A stretch of DNA of 64,000 nucleotides from NCBI RefSeq assembly GCF_964355755.1, contig NC_092677.1:24646101-24710100 (forward strand), in the 5' to 3' direction. The notes beneath the pieces were generated by a model that was not told where the DNA came from, ran no database searches, and saw nothing but the letters and a program-made list of their open reading frames with translations. Source of the stretch: Antedon mediterranea (lineage: Eukaryota > Echinodermata > Crinoidea > Comatulida > Antedonidae). The translations under genes were made by a program, and so were the position numbers. Numbering within the stretch: the stretch's first letter is position 1; each line of letters begins with the position of its first letter. Shown one piece after another: positions 13,801 through 22,876 of the stretch.

Positions 13801-16800
13801 TCTGACTCTCACTTCAAAGAAAGATTTCATCCCGTTGATGCATGCGGTTGTTCCATCATACATAGCTTTTAGAAGTGAAACAATATGTGTAGCTTTTGTC
13901 CTGAGAAGTAGAGCTTTAAAGAGTAGGTGTCTTGGTATGTGATCATATGCAGCAGTGAGATCAATATAGGTAGCAATAATTGTACCTTGATGTTTCTCGA
14001 TAACAGCTCTGGTTATAAAAATAGCATCAGCAGTTGATCTATTACTGCGGAATCCAAACTGACTCTCACTTAAATGACTTTCATACGCCCCTTTCAATCT
14101 CCATGTGATAATCTTGGATAGAATTCTTCTGAGATTTGATCCTATCGATATCCCTCAATAATTCTTGGCTTCACTGACATTCCCCTTCTTAAAAATACGT
14201 GATCTTGCTCATCAGCCAAGAGTTAGTGACCTTCCGTGTTGTCCAGATTACAATTATAAGCATATGAAGGAATGCAAACAGGCGTTAACTTATATTGTAC
14301 TTCAGTACTTCGGACTTGATGTTATCTGTTCCTCCACTTTTTTCAATTTTGAATGACTTTATAACCTCTTCTAGTTCTTTGCTAGTTAGTGGATCCTCAT
14401 TAACTATACAGTCTTCATCATTGAACAACTGTGGGAAACTTCCTGGGTCTTCTAGCTCACTAGGGACACTGAAGGATTCAGGTGGGCCTGCAAAGTGTGA
14501 CTCAAAATGTACTTTCAGCTTTTCCTTCTGAATTCTACTATCACTGGATTTCTTGAAGACTTTGTAATAATGTTAATGTAATATAATATTTTTAGATTCA
14601 ATAACTGTCTATATTAATACCTATGTGACGTTTTTAATAAATGATAAATCTTAAAGAATCTTAAAAAATTATTTTTAAACATATAACTTGTATAATAAAT
14701 ACAAATGTGAATATTTTGTAGCATCTGGGATATAATTTTCATAGATATATTAAAAAGTATTGAACCCAGGATGGACTCCTGTCAACATTGTTATTTTTAT
14801 TGACCAAAGAACATGCCTATTGAACATTTATTAAACATATATACAATAAAAAACAATACGTATAGTACGGTATGTGACAAAACAATCAATTGAAAAAATT
14901 TGTTTAATTTACTAATATTTTTTACGTATTTTCGTATTTTTCAATGTGTTGTTTTATAATAATACAAAAATCTTCACCAACCATATATTAATTACGAAAT
15001 CATATTTATACGATTGTAACATCATAATTAGTGGTTTACATAGTAATATATTGCGATTGCAGCCTTTGGATAAATCAAAGAAATTTCAGATTGTATTTAT
15101 TTATATGCAATAAGCATTTTTATAATAATATGTTGATATATAGCAAGGTTGTAGTTACAGTTATGTCAACTGCAACATGATAGTATGCCTAATAATAATG
15201 TGAAGAAATTATTGGATTACAATCATTTTTCTTTTCAGATGAACTTATCCGAAACTTTCTAATAGCAGAACAGAAAAAGAAATTTCAAGATCCAAACATA
15301 AAACCGCCGACATGGAACGCTCAATATAGCAATAAATACAATATTGCACTGATGTTTACTGATCTAATATTGAAACCAAAAATATTGAAGAAGTATAAAT
15401 ACCCGGATCTAGAAATCGAAAGTCCTACATCATTAAAAGAACTATTAGACATTATCAAGTCGGCGGAGTCATGTAAAGTATGCATGACAGGAGAAGGAGG
15501 AGTTGGTAAGACGACTTTACTTCAGTATATATCTTACAACTGGGCAACTGGTTCTGATTCTACATTTGACGGTAAAATATTATTTCTTATAAATGTAAGA
15601 GATATCAAGGCAGGTAAAACAATTAGAGATATGATTGTAGGGCAAGTTAATCTGGTAATTTTTAGTAAATATCTTCGTCTTCAGAAAGATAAAACAATTA
15701 TAGAAACGTTTATAGATACACATGAAAAAGAATTAGTTGTGCTGTTGGATGGATTGGACGAGTTAGAATATGGTGTTGGAGGACCAAATATAATATTAAA
15801 GGGTGACGAACTGAGGGAAAGCACAGTAATTATGACATCACGACCGGGTTTTCCTAGAGACTTAGGCCTATTTAATCATTGTGATTTAGAAGTAATAGTA
15901 GAAGGGTTTTTAGAAAATAACATTATGAAATATATTGACAAATATTTTAGACTTGTTAAAAAACCTGCGCTTGGTGATTCATTGATTGAAGAATTCAAAT
16001 CTTATTCGCAATATACAATTGGTCGGGGTGGTGATCACAAAGAGATATTTGAACTCGTTCAATCACCTTTTTTATTACTTAAAATGTGTACCATATGGGA
16101 ATATGAAAAAAAAGTACCCAACAATTTTCAACACTTTTTAAAAGAAATTTTCCGTTCAGTTTTAAATCAGTACATTAACAGAAGTGGAAACTATACTGTG
16201 AAACCGATACAAACACTAGATCACATTCCATCTGACTATAAAAATTCCATTTTATTATTAGGAAATATCAGTTATATAAGTCTACAGAAAAACTTTCTTC
16301 ATTTTACTAAATTGGAATTAGGAGAGCTAGTAAAAAATGATACTTTAGTTGACTTATCACTCAGATTAGGTTTTGTTTACAAAGATAATCCTGCTTTCCC
16401 GGATAGCTTTTATGAAACTTACCGATATTCACATAAGTTACTGGCAGAGGCACTAGCGGGGTTTTACTTGTCTCACAAAATTCACTTTGAGACTTTAGAT
16501 TTCAAAGAAAGTGAAATCATAAGAACTAACATTTATTTACATAAGACTATAGAATGTACAATTAGTTTTCTAGGTTCTAATGCAGACAAACTCATGAAAC
16601 ACTGGCTGGTGATCAATGTTTCTAATCTTTATTTATTTTCACAATATTTTAAATTTGAAAAACAGGAAGACGAAGAAAAAGTATTGGGATCCCTAGATGA
16701 ATACCTCAGCAAATCCGAATTAAAACATATAAAAATACAAATTGATAGTTTAAAACGTTCCTTCAAAACGTTTTATAATAGCAGTTCACACTTCATAAAA

Positions 16801-17532
16801 CTTTTGAGAAAGTTGTATGAAGAACTTGAAGAATCTCCATTTAAAGTAATAGACAAAGTCAATATGTTCATAATTAATTCAACTGAAAAGTCACCTAAAG
16901 CTGTTTGCAGACGTGTAGCGCACGTCTCACTAATAATACAACTATACAAAAATAGAAATTTTTATCGGTGGCTGTCAGTGGGAGAATTTGGCGATTATCA
17001 TTTACTGGAACTAGTTCATTTATGGGATAACGAAGCTATTGAGGTTCTCTCAAATGTATGGAACATGTTTAATTTAAGTGCACAGATACGCGCGCTTGAT
17101 TTCAATCCCACTAGTTTGTCAAACGGCTTGCTTTTTAGAACAAGAGGTTCTACTCCTGAACAATTAACAAATAAAAGCTTGTGCAATTTTTTTCAAATAT
17201 TTCCCAATCTTCAAAGACTAATGATAAGTTCCATTGTTATTAATGATATGATTAACGAATGCAAAAGCAGTAAAATATTTGTTTATTTCGAGAAATGTAA
17301 TTTTTTTAGAAAAGTTGAATATGGAGCAATAATTGACATAATGAAAACTTCTACCCATTTACGAATTATTGATCCTAATAAATGCAAATACATATATTAT
17401 AACATGGATCGCAGGGTGATGTATTTTTCACATCCTATATTTGAAAATTTGAAAGATTATGTAACTATACACAACGAAACATGGTATGCCGATATAGAAA
17501 TAGCCGAGTACATCGATGCTGGAATCATCTGA
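4306..17532 (+). CDS. NLR gene A: DED-like / TM / FN3 / NACHT receptor, six coding exons
   Basis: Spliced coding exons: 4306-4825, 5998-6056, 11208-11268, 11863-12033, 12130-12273, 15239-17532. Together they are 3249 nt, giving 1082 residues. Every junction has an AG acceptor and a GT donor (GTACGT or GTAAGT), and the phases agree throughout (1, 0, 1, 1, 1), which is strong evidence for one gene. Domains: DED-like about 1-80; helical region 90-173; linker; TM helix about 195-213; FN3 about 214-318; NACHT with Walker A GEGGVGKTT (403-411), Walker B LLDGLDELE (about 487-495) and MTSRPGF (517-523); a helical region and one or two degenerate LRR-like repeats. NACHT ATPases act as oligomerising switches in innate sensing; that role is family knowledge. 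A TM segment and an FN3 domain between DED and NACHT are unusual. Introns 2 and 5 hold LINEs. Extra exons cannot be excluded. Confidence 0.8.
4836..5505. other. Intron 1 of gene A, no exon seen
   Basis: AT-rich, with imperfectly repeated TCTTTAATTG / TCTCTAATTAG motifs that may be a degraded repeat. No open frame. Confidence 0.5.
5510..5580 (-). repeat. tRNA-like sequence (tRNA pseudogene or SINE head)
   Basis: Read on the minus strand, the stretch has a T-arm-like GGGTTCGAGTCCC, an A-box-like GTCTGAGCGG, and a CTAGTGA loop between short complementary arms that resembles an anticodon arm. A full cloverleaf with a proper acceptor stem is not convincing, so I call it tRNA-derived and not a functional tRNA gene. 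Confidence 0.45.
5794..5972 (-). mobile_element. Severely 5'-truncated LINE 3' end
   Basis: This ~180-bp piece is the reverse complement of the last part and 3' UTR of the LINE at 8330-11100, including the (GAAT)n-type tail (CATTCATTCATTC on the plus strand). It is inserted antisense in intron 1 of gene A. Its inner edge lies only about 25 nt before the acceptor of exon 2. Confidence 0.85.
5998..6056 (+). CDS. Gene A exon 2: short linker exon
   Basis: A 59-nt exon between acceptor AATACAG and donor GTAAGT. Only one frame is open, and it is the one set by exon 1 (phase 1 in, phase 0 out). It encodes an acidic/polar linker, GQVDIDKNENIGLPRTVIQ, just before the TM helix. Paralogue B has a different 48-nt exon at this position. 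Confidence 0.7.
6367..7600 (-). mobile_element. Dispersed repeat family, long copy (minus orientation)
   Basis: This is the reverse complement of 55428-56540 in order, with indels. It includes the shared 3' terminus near 6367 and the blocks around 6600-6720 and 7261-7500. It lies in intron 2 of gene A. No ORF. Confidence 0.75.
7601..8329. other. Intron 2 sequence, no supported exon
   Basis: Two short overlapping open frames (7750-7983 and 7905-8090) have no recognisable domain, no splice context consistent with gene A, and overlap each other. I treat the stretch as non-coding. Confidence 0.5.
8330..11100 (+). mobile_element. Degenerate LINE retrotransposon (RT-containing, 5' truncated)
   Basis: The region encodes the C-terminal two thirds of a LINE ORF2. 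A fragment is at 8358-8591; the RT core at 8951-9769 has GKAPGIDGFP, IPIFKKGKRDQPANYRGVSL, FIDLKRAFDSV and GIQQGSPLS; the catalytic LLYADDLVLIS motif follows after a frame break near 9780; the C-terminal part runs 10369-10983. The 3' end is a short UTR with a GAATGAATGAAT tail. Several stops and frameshifts make it inactive. It sits in intron 2 of gene A in the sense orientation. Confidence 0.9.
8951..9769 (+). pseudogene. LINE reverse transcriptase core (broken)
   Basis: This 272-residue open frame covers RT motifs 0-4: GKAPGIDG, the RPISL-like block ANYRGVSLISTLGK, GGFRKDCRTIDN, FIDLKRAFDSVRH and GIQQGSPLSSLL. The YADD box continues in another frame at about 9785-9800, so the enzyme is interrupted. 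It belongs to the LINE spanning 8330-11100. Confidence 0.85.
11208..11268 (+). CDS. Gene A exon 3: transmembrane helix
   Basis: A 61-nt exon with acceptor GGTTATAG and donor GTAAGT. In the phase set by exons 1-2 it encodes an uninterrupted hydrophobic stretch, FVAATVIAVIALIVAWFVLG, with a preceding lysine. It is a textbook single-pass TM segment. The paralogue has a TM exon of matching length and exit position at 29767-29826. The exon lies about 110 bp beyond the end of the LINE. Confidence 0.75.
11269..11862. other. Intron 3 of gene A
   Basis: AT-rich, with two similar blocks (around 11565-11620 and 11695-11750, both containing GTCTGGAAGT...GTTTTTG..TTAAATTT) that suggest a local duplication. 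No exon. Confidence 0.5.
11863..12033 (+). CDS. Gene A exon 4: fibronectin type III domain, N-terminal half
   Basis: A 171-nt exon, phase 1 in and out, with donor GTAAGT. It encodes ARPNAPTVTLLEQNLTSITL and onward to the strand C motif LIAYKISFRY. The proline-rich start, alternating strand pattern and LxAYxIxFRY signature are typical of FN3 modules, although the usual core tryptophan is absent. The domain is completed by exon 5, the common two-exon structure for FN3. Confidence 0.8.
12130..12273 (+). CDS. Gene A exon 5: fibronectin type III domain, C-terminal half
   Basis: A 144-nt exon (acceptor TTCCACCAG, donor GTAAGT), phase 1 in and out. It carries the canonical FN3 strand F signature: LSPAKLYKIRVAGKNKYMLG. 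Its last base plus the first two of exon 6 form the aspartate codon that starts DELIRNFL, so it joins the NACHT exon in frame. Confidence 0.8.
12274..12929. other. Intron 5, upstream part
   Basis: No exon or matched repeat. AT-rich, with poly-A/T tracts near 12520 and 12800. Confidence 0.5.
12930..14565 (-). mobile_element. Degenerate antisense LINE (RT) in intron 5 of gene A
   Basis: On the minus strand, successive frames encode an RT. From ~14530 there is an N-terminal part with ELEEVIKSFKIEKSGGTDN; then NLRRILSKIITWRLK; at 14097-13663 SQFGFRSNRSTADAIFITRA, YIDLTAAYDHIPR and RCRQGGQESPCLFNLYFDFV; at 13549-13199 the post-RT region with LNVSLKKTKTQVFG and VYLGHTITNREDG; and a C-terminal stretch to about 12930. 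Frame breaks occur between all blocks. The family differs from the LINE at 8330-11100. Confidence 0.85.
14566..15238. other. Intron 5, downstream part
   Basis: Very AT-rich with no open frame. It ends in the acceptor TTTTCTTTTCAG of the NACHT exon. Confidence 0.6.
15239..17532 (+). CDS. Gene A exon 6: NACHT ATPase and C-terminal region
   Basis: A single large 2294-nt exon, stop at 17530-17532. The first in-frame ATG is 15352, but the frame is open to the acceptor and joins exon 5. NACHT features are P-loop GEGGVGKTTLL, KILFLINVRDI, Walker B LVVLLDGLDELE, sensor-like VIMTSRPGF and the RYSHKLLAEALAGFYL helix typical of the NLR winged-helix end. The C-terminus has an LRR-like stretch (ALDFNP..., IFPNLQRLMI) but ends early compared with paralogue B, so the LRR fan is short or truncated. 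Collinear with B at high identity. Confidence 0.9.
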
Positions 17533-17844
17533 TACGCTGATGGCATATTGAACCTGAACGTGTATGTATGTATGTCTACAATGTAACCATAGAGTGTAAA
17601 TGAAACGGAGACACATCGCAAATCATATACAGCAATAGTTTTCTGAAGGCGTGTGAAATCATCAATTACCATTTTATTCCTTTTTGTATTTTCACTCCCT
17701 TTATCGTATTATGTATATTGTTGTCTTTATATTGCTGTACTGTGTTTTGGCGTTTTTATGCATGTTTTTAACCTTTTAATTTCTAAAACATCACCATATT
17801 TAAAACAGGTTCTACATCTATATAGATATATGTTTTAATTAAAA

Positions 17845-17850
17845 AATAAA
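17845..17850 (+). terminator. Polyadenylation signal of gene A
   Basis: AATAAA about 310 nt downstream of the stop codon, in an AT-rich 3' UTR. It is the first good signal after the stop. Confidence 0.5.
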
Positions 17851-18123
17851 TAAATTCCTTTAAGTAATATAAATCCTTACGGGAGCAGTAAAACCTTTGA
17901 AGCAAGTGTATATGATAGCAACATGCGACTGGCTTGGATAACTGTGCTTCAGACACTCTCGAGAACAAGAACATTACACATAACTTTACTGCTATTTGTA
18001 CAGTATGGCTATATAAAAAAAAGTACAATAAACAGGTAATCTTAAAAAAAAAAAAAAAATCATATCACATCATTGGAGAATAATTTTAATCATACCGTAC
18101 TGAATAGCAAAACATCTATGGAT

Positions 18124-18170
18124 GTTGGTTGGTTGGTTGGTTGGTTGGTTGGTTGGTTGGTTGGTTGGTC
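18124..18170. repeat. (TTGG)n microsatellite
   Basis: About 11 perfect TTGG units. Open frames across it (GWLVGWLV...) are artefacts. Confidence 0.95.
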
Positions 18171-18480
18171 AGGTGGCAGGTGATGTATACCTATCGACCC
18201 CATGTTCTTCTTTTGAACACTTTGTTTCTTTCATTCGCTGACATAGCAAAAGTGATTATAGTTTATTTTAACCAGCCTGTTAGTGGCGATGATTCGCTGT
18301 TGTTCTGGAATGAAATAAAAGATAAATAGTAAATAAGCATGTACATGCCAAGGAATCATTAATTATCTATTATTATGAACTAACTAAACATGCTTATTTA
18401 CAAGGAGGCCTAGCAGATAATCTACTGGTTGTTGGCTATTATAATATAACAGATATCGCCTTTTATATCGGTTAAATAAA

Positions 18481-18580
18481 AGATTTGACATATCCTCGGG
18501 AATGATATTTTGCTCTTGTAAATATATATTATATACATTCCCTCGAGCAAATTATCATTCCCTCGAGAATGTCAAATCTT
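18481..18580. repeat. Inverted repeat / small foldback element
   Basis: Arms AGATTTGACATATCCTCGGG.. (18481-18514) and its imperfect reverse complement (18545-18580) surround a ~30-nt AT-rich loop. Both arms carry CCTCGRGAATG-type sequence. It looks like a MITE remnant. Confidence 0.6.
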
Positions 18581-19240
18581 TATATTTCACCTCTCTCTAA
18601 GCAGGCAATATCTGTATAATAAGATAATATATAATAATTATATATAAGATATATGTCCACGGGATAGAAAAATCCACATAAAATAACGGTGATGATGCAC
18701 AATTTAGAGGGATACATTCACTCTTGTGGAGGACATTTTGGTGTGAACCTAAGTGACATAAGCTTTGGTGTTTGACATGCTTGCTTATTGTCATTGGTTC
18801 CAGATCCTGCATATTACCAGCATTGATTACAGTGCCATGATTTAGAGATTTATTTTAAACAATTGTATTAATGTGCATTTTAAGTTACCATTGCCGCCAA
18901 TTAAATCTTACGTTTTAGTATCATTTATTGTTTTTTTTAATTATTTTATTAACAATAGAGTATTAATAATTGATTTTGATTTTTATAGTTATCAAAATTA
19001 CTGTATTATAAGTTTTAATGTTGTTGAATGATAGATACCTAAGTAAGCAGATACTCCATATACTGTATGTACCTATATTATGTTTTTATCCTGTATAATT
19101 AATAGTGGGGCTCCTTAGCTACAAAAAAAGGGCCGATACTTCAAATTTGGGTAGAAGCATGAAATTTGGTATGGCAACTCGTATCGAAAATTTTCAACTT
19201 TTAAGATTTGAGGCCACTTCAAATTTGACCTTTGACCTCA
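18581..19240. other. Intergenic, no gene seen
   Basis: AT-rich. A block at about 19105-19237 (GGGCTCCTTAGCTAC ... TTTGACCTCAG) resembles dispersed repeat sequence and ends where the LINE tail begins. Confidence 0.5.
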
Positions 19241-19242
19241 GA

Positions 19243-20710
19243 TTGATTGATTGATTGATTTTTTTTTTTTTCACACAACATTCATAAAAATATATCAAAT
19301 AAAGAAACTAAAGTACAATAACGTATGAAAAACAGGATAACCACAAGCAAGCAAAGCTTTTTATCTGTGGCACCCTAACTTAAAATATAAATTCACAAAT
19401 ATATTACAAAAATGTTTTCAATAAGTAAATAAATTATTAAGGAAAATACAACGTACTATAATATATATATATATATACATCACAGTCACAGAATATATAC
19501 GCAAATGTAATTAATTAATTTGAAACGATAAAGATACAAGATGATGAATATGTTATATATGTCTAAGTTAGACATATTTTACAAATGTTGTTATCACAAG
19601 GATACATTGTTTCTTTATAACTATTAATGCATTTATTTAGTAATAGTTTTTTAAATATTGATATATTTTTACTCTCTCTTATATTTCTTATGAGTTGATT
19701 CCATAGCTTAGGTCCTCTAGTTGATTTTAATTTTGTACAATAATTGTCTTTATTTCGAGTGCTATATGTATGATAATTATCAAATAAACTAAATAAAGAA
19801 TTGAAACATTTTGGAAGTTGTCCTTTTTGGTATTTAAACATAAAATTTAAAACACTGTTTTTATACAAATCAAGTACATTAAATGTGCCCATTTTCACAA
19901 AGAGCTGAGAAGAGGGATGATGATAGTCTACCTTACAAATGATCCTAAGAGCTTTTTTCTGAAGCAAAAGAAGGCGGTCCATATTTTCTTTGTTTCCCGC
20001 ACCCCATACAATAATACCATATGTCAACACTGGTAATATAAGTGTCGTGTATATGGTAAGTAACACTTCAGTAGATATTACATTTTTTATTTGACACATG
20101 GCACCAATTATTGAGGATGCTTTAAAAGAAACTGCATTTGTATGGTGTCTAAAGTTCAGTTTTTCATCAATGATGACACCGAGAAATTTAGTATATGGTA
20201 CTCTATCTATTGAAACTCTATTTATTGAAAGTACAAATTGGGATGTGTCAATGTTGGTATTCTTTCCACTAAATAACATATACGTAGTCTTGGTTGTATT
20301 AATAGTTAATCTATTAGTTTTACACCATTTCTCAATTTTATTTAGTTCATTTGTCATTATTGTAAAGGCAGTGACGATATCATTGTGTTGTAAAAACATA
20401 TTCGTATCATCTGCAAACATTATTAAATCAACGACATTACTTACAAAAAATATGTCATTTATGAAAATCAAAAACAGCAGGGGTTCAAGGATTGACCATT
20501 GTGGAACGCCCTGTTTTACTATTTTGGTTATAGACTGACACTTCCCAATTTGTACGAATTGTTTTCTTTCTCTAAGGTAGCTTCGGTACCAATCAAGAAC
20601 CACGCCTCTCATTCCATAATGGGGCAATTTTGTGAGCAATAATTCATGATCTATATCGAATCGAACGCCTTAGATAAATCCAAAAATACGCCAATCATAA
20701 AAATGCTTGT
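19243..20710 (-). mobile_element. CR1/Jockey-like LINE, 5' truncated, largely open RT
   Basis: Minus-strand ORF 20639-19563 (358 aa) has RT motifs [41 protein letters not shown], the catalytic [12 protein letters not shown] and the C-terminal [12 protein letters not shown] and [12 protein letters not shown]. Upstream, [11 protein letters not shown] is read in another frame, separated by a stop/frameshift near 20650. The 3' tail on the minus strand is a poly-A run followed by (ATCA)n, at 19238-19272. The first FADD-containing core looks recent, but the element is dead. Confidence 0.9.
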
Positions 20711-20744
20711 TGTACGGAAGCTTAAATTGACCTTCCGAGATTCC

Positions 20745-21565
20745 TAGTTACTGAGATAATTATCTTGGAAACACGGAATAAAGCAATCAATATGATGGAA
20801 TTCCAAGATAAATTAACTCAGAAAGACGGAATTCTCAGATAGTTTATCTCGGAAAGACGGAATTCTTAGATAGTTTATCTCGGAAAGACGGAATTCTTAG
20901 ATAGTTTATCTCGGAAAGGTGGAATTCTCAGATAGTTTATCTCGGAAAGACGGAATTCTCAGATAGTTTATCTCGGAAAGGTGGAATTCTTAGATAGTTT
21001 ATCTCGGAAAGACGGAATTCTCAGATAGTTTATCTCGGAAAGACGGAATTCTCAGATAGTTTATCTCGGAAAGGTGGAATTCTAAGATAGTTTATCTCGG
21101 AAAGACGGAATTCTCAGATAGTTTATCTCGGAAAGGTGGAATTCTTAGATAGTTTATCTCGGAAAGACGGAATTCTCAGATAGTTTATCTCGGAAAGACG
21201 GAATTCTCAGATAGTTTATCTCGGAAAGACGGAATTCTAAGATAGTTTATCTCGGAAAGACGGAATTCTCAGATAGTTTATCTCGGAAAGACGGAATTCT
21301 CAGATAGTTTATCTGGAGAAGACGGAATTCCAAGATAACGTATCTCGGAAAGATGGAATTCCAAGATAACGTATCTCGGAAAGATGGAATTCCAAGATAA
21401 CGTATCTCGGAAAGATGGAATTCTATGATAAATTTTCTCGAAAAGATGGAATTCCAAGATAACGAATCTTGGAAAGATGGAATTCCAAGGTAAAGTATCT
21501 CGGAAAGACGGAATTCTCAGATAGTTTATCTCGGCAAGACGGAATTCCACGATAGCATGTCTGAA
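20745..21565. repeat. 31-bp EcoRI-type tandem satellite, about 26 units
   Basis: Units of GGAATTCTCAGATAGTTTAT then CTCGGAAAGAC repeat with a 31-bp period. Almost every unit contains GAATTC. Each unit holds the near-palindrome AGATAGTTTATCT. Two subtypes are spatially sorted: TCAGATAGTTTATCT units up to about 21315, then CCAAGATAACGTATCT units to about 21500. Variants GAAAGACGG and GAAAGGTGG alternate irregularly. Open frames through the array are artefacts. Confidence 0.95.
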
Positions 21566-21900
21566 CTTGCGCGCTCTTCCTTCCGACGATCACACCATGA
21601 TGCCATGTGACGTGCGGCGATCAGCAAGCGCGCGATTACTTTTCTGGCCATCCCCCTCATCATCAGCCCTGGCTCTAGCCTATATCGAGTACAACAAAAA
21701 AGAAAGATGGAGGAGGAAGAAGCTGCCAAGTTTAAAATTTTACTTGAAAGAAATGGCCTGTGTGAGGTTGGTTACTTGTTCCTTATTCGATATTCAATTT
21801 TTTGTGTGAAGTTGGTTACTTATTCGACATTCACATTCACATGTATGGGGCGCAAAATGTGTAATAATTTAATTAAATGATTTTATCCTTACGGCTTGGA
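21566..21900 (+). other. CpG-richer segment with short ORF, unassigned
   Basis: Between the satellite and the transposon cluster lies a locally CpG-rich stretch with GTGACGTG. It is followed by ATG 21707 opening MEEEEAAKFKILLERNGLCE, then a hydrophobic tail that closes within ~60 codons. It could be the 5' end of a gene disrupted downstream by transposons, but no domain is visible. Confidence 0.25.
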
Positions 21901-21959
21901 CTAACTAGGGCTATGATTTATAGGGCTAAAATTACGTTATAAACGGCATGGACCGGGAT

Positions 21960-22867
21960 GCGATTTTTTTTTTCGTACATAAGTTGGGGACCCCCTCATG
22001 AAACGTCACAAAATAAACATGAATAATTCATCAGTTAATTTTCTTGTTCCGTGTGCACCCAAGCGTATAGCAACAAGAAGCGATTACACAAGTGCGGTAC
22101 GATTCTAGGCCTATCTCCGCTGTTGTTGCGGCGTGCGATTTCATAGAATAGCGGCGTTTTGTGTGGATTGTCGAAATAATCAGCCTTTAGTTTATGGTGT
22201 TTTTAATATAATTTATTACTAAAGAATCGGGTGTTAAAATTATAGTTTCTATTAATACTATTAGGCCTAATTATTAGTCTCTAAACCCATGTCTATTCTA
22301 GGCCTAGTAGAGTAGCTGTGTGGGTGTGTGTGACGTGTGTGTGTTAGGTATGACACAATCCGAGTAATAAGTCAGCAAAATTAAACAATAAACATTACAC
22401 AAAAATACATTTTTTATTCTCGTGGGTCTAATCTTCCCATCTCATGTGTTCATATACGCACATTTTTAAAGTTCCTTTGAGTACATGCATATTGTTTGAT
22501 AATAAAATAGCAGAATTAAAAAAATACAATACACAAATTATACACATTCTTTATTCTTGTGGGTCTAAGCTTTCTTTGGGCTATGTCCAATGAATTACTA
22601 CTTAGTTTAATGTCTTGCCTAGCTGTCGATTAGCCTCGGACTCGACACATTTTGTGTGAAGAAGAGTGCGCGAAGGCAATCACGTGAATTGACTTAGAAT
22701 CCTAGGCCTACTGTAGAAAGTATCGTATCGCAGTTGTGTAATCACTTCTTGAACGTTGCTATACGCTTGGGTGCACACGGAACAACAAATTTAACTGATG
22801 AATTATTCATGTCTATTTTGTGACGTTTCATGAGGGGTCCCCAACTTATGTACGAAAAAAAAATCGC
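21960..22867. mobile_element. Mutator-like non-autonomous element M1
   Basis: A 908-bp element whose ends are GCGATTTTTTTTTTCGTACA and its reverse complement, with TIRs over about 100 bp (TCATGAAACGTCACAAAAT and AAGCGTATAGCAAC in both). It is bounded by the 9-bp direct repeats GACCGGGAT at 21951-21959 and 22868-22876. Long TIRs with 9-bp target duplications are the hallmark of Mutator-like elements. No transposase is visible. Confidence 0.85.
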
Positions 22868-22876
22868 GACCGGGAT

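Noticed and set aside
18129-18329. ORF starting with Trp/Leu/Val/Gly repeats resembling a TM protein
   Set aside because: Translation of the (TTGG)n microsatellite.
21278-21550. 90-aa repetitive ORF across the satellite
   Set aside because: Produced by the 31-bp satellite; no start context or domain.
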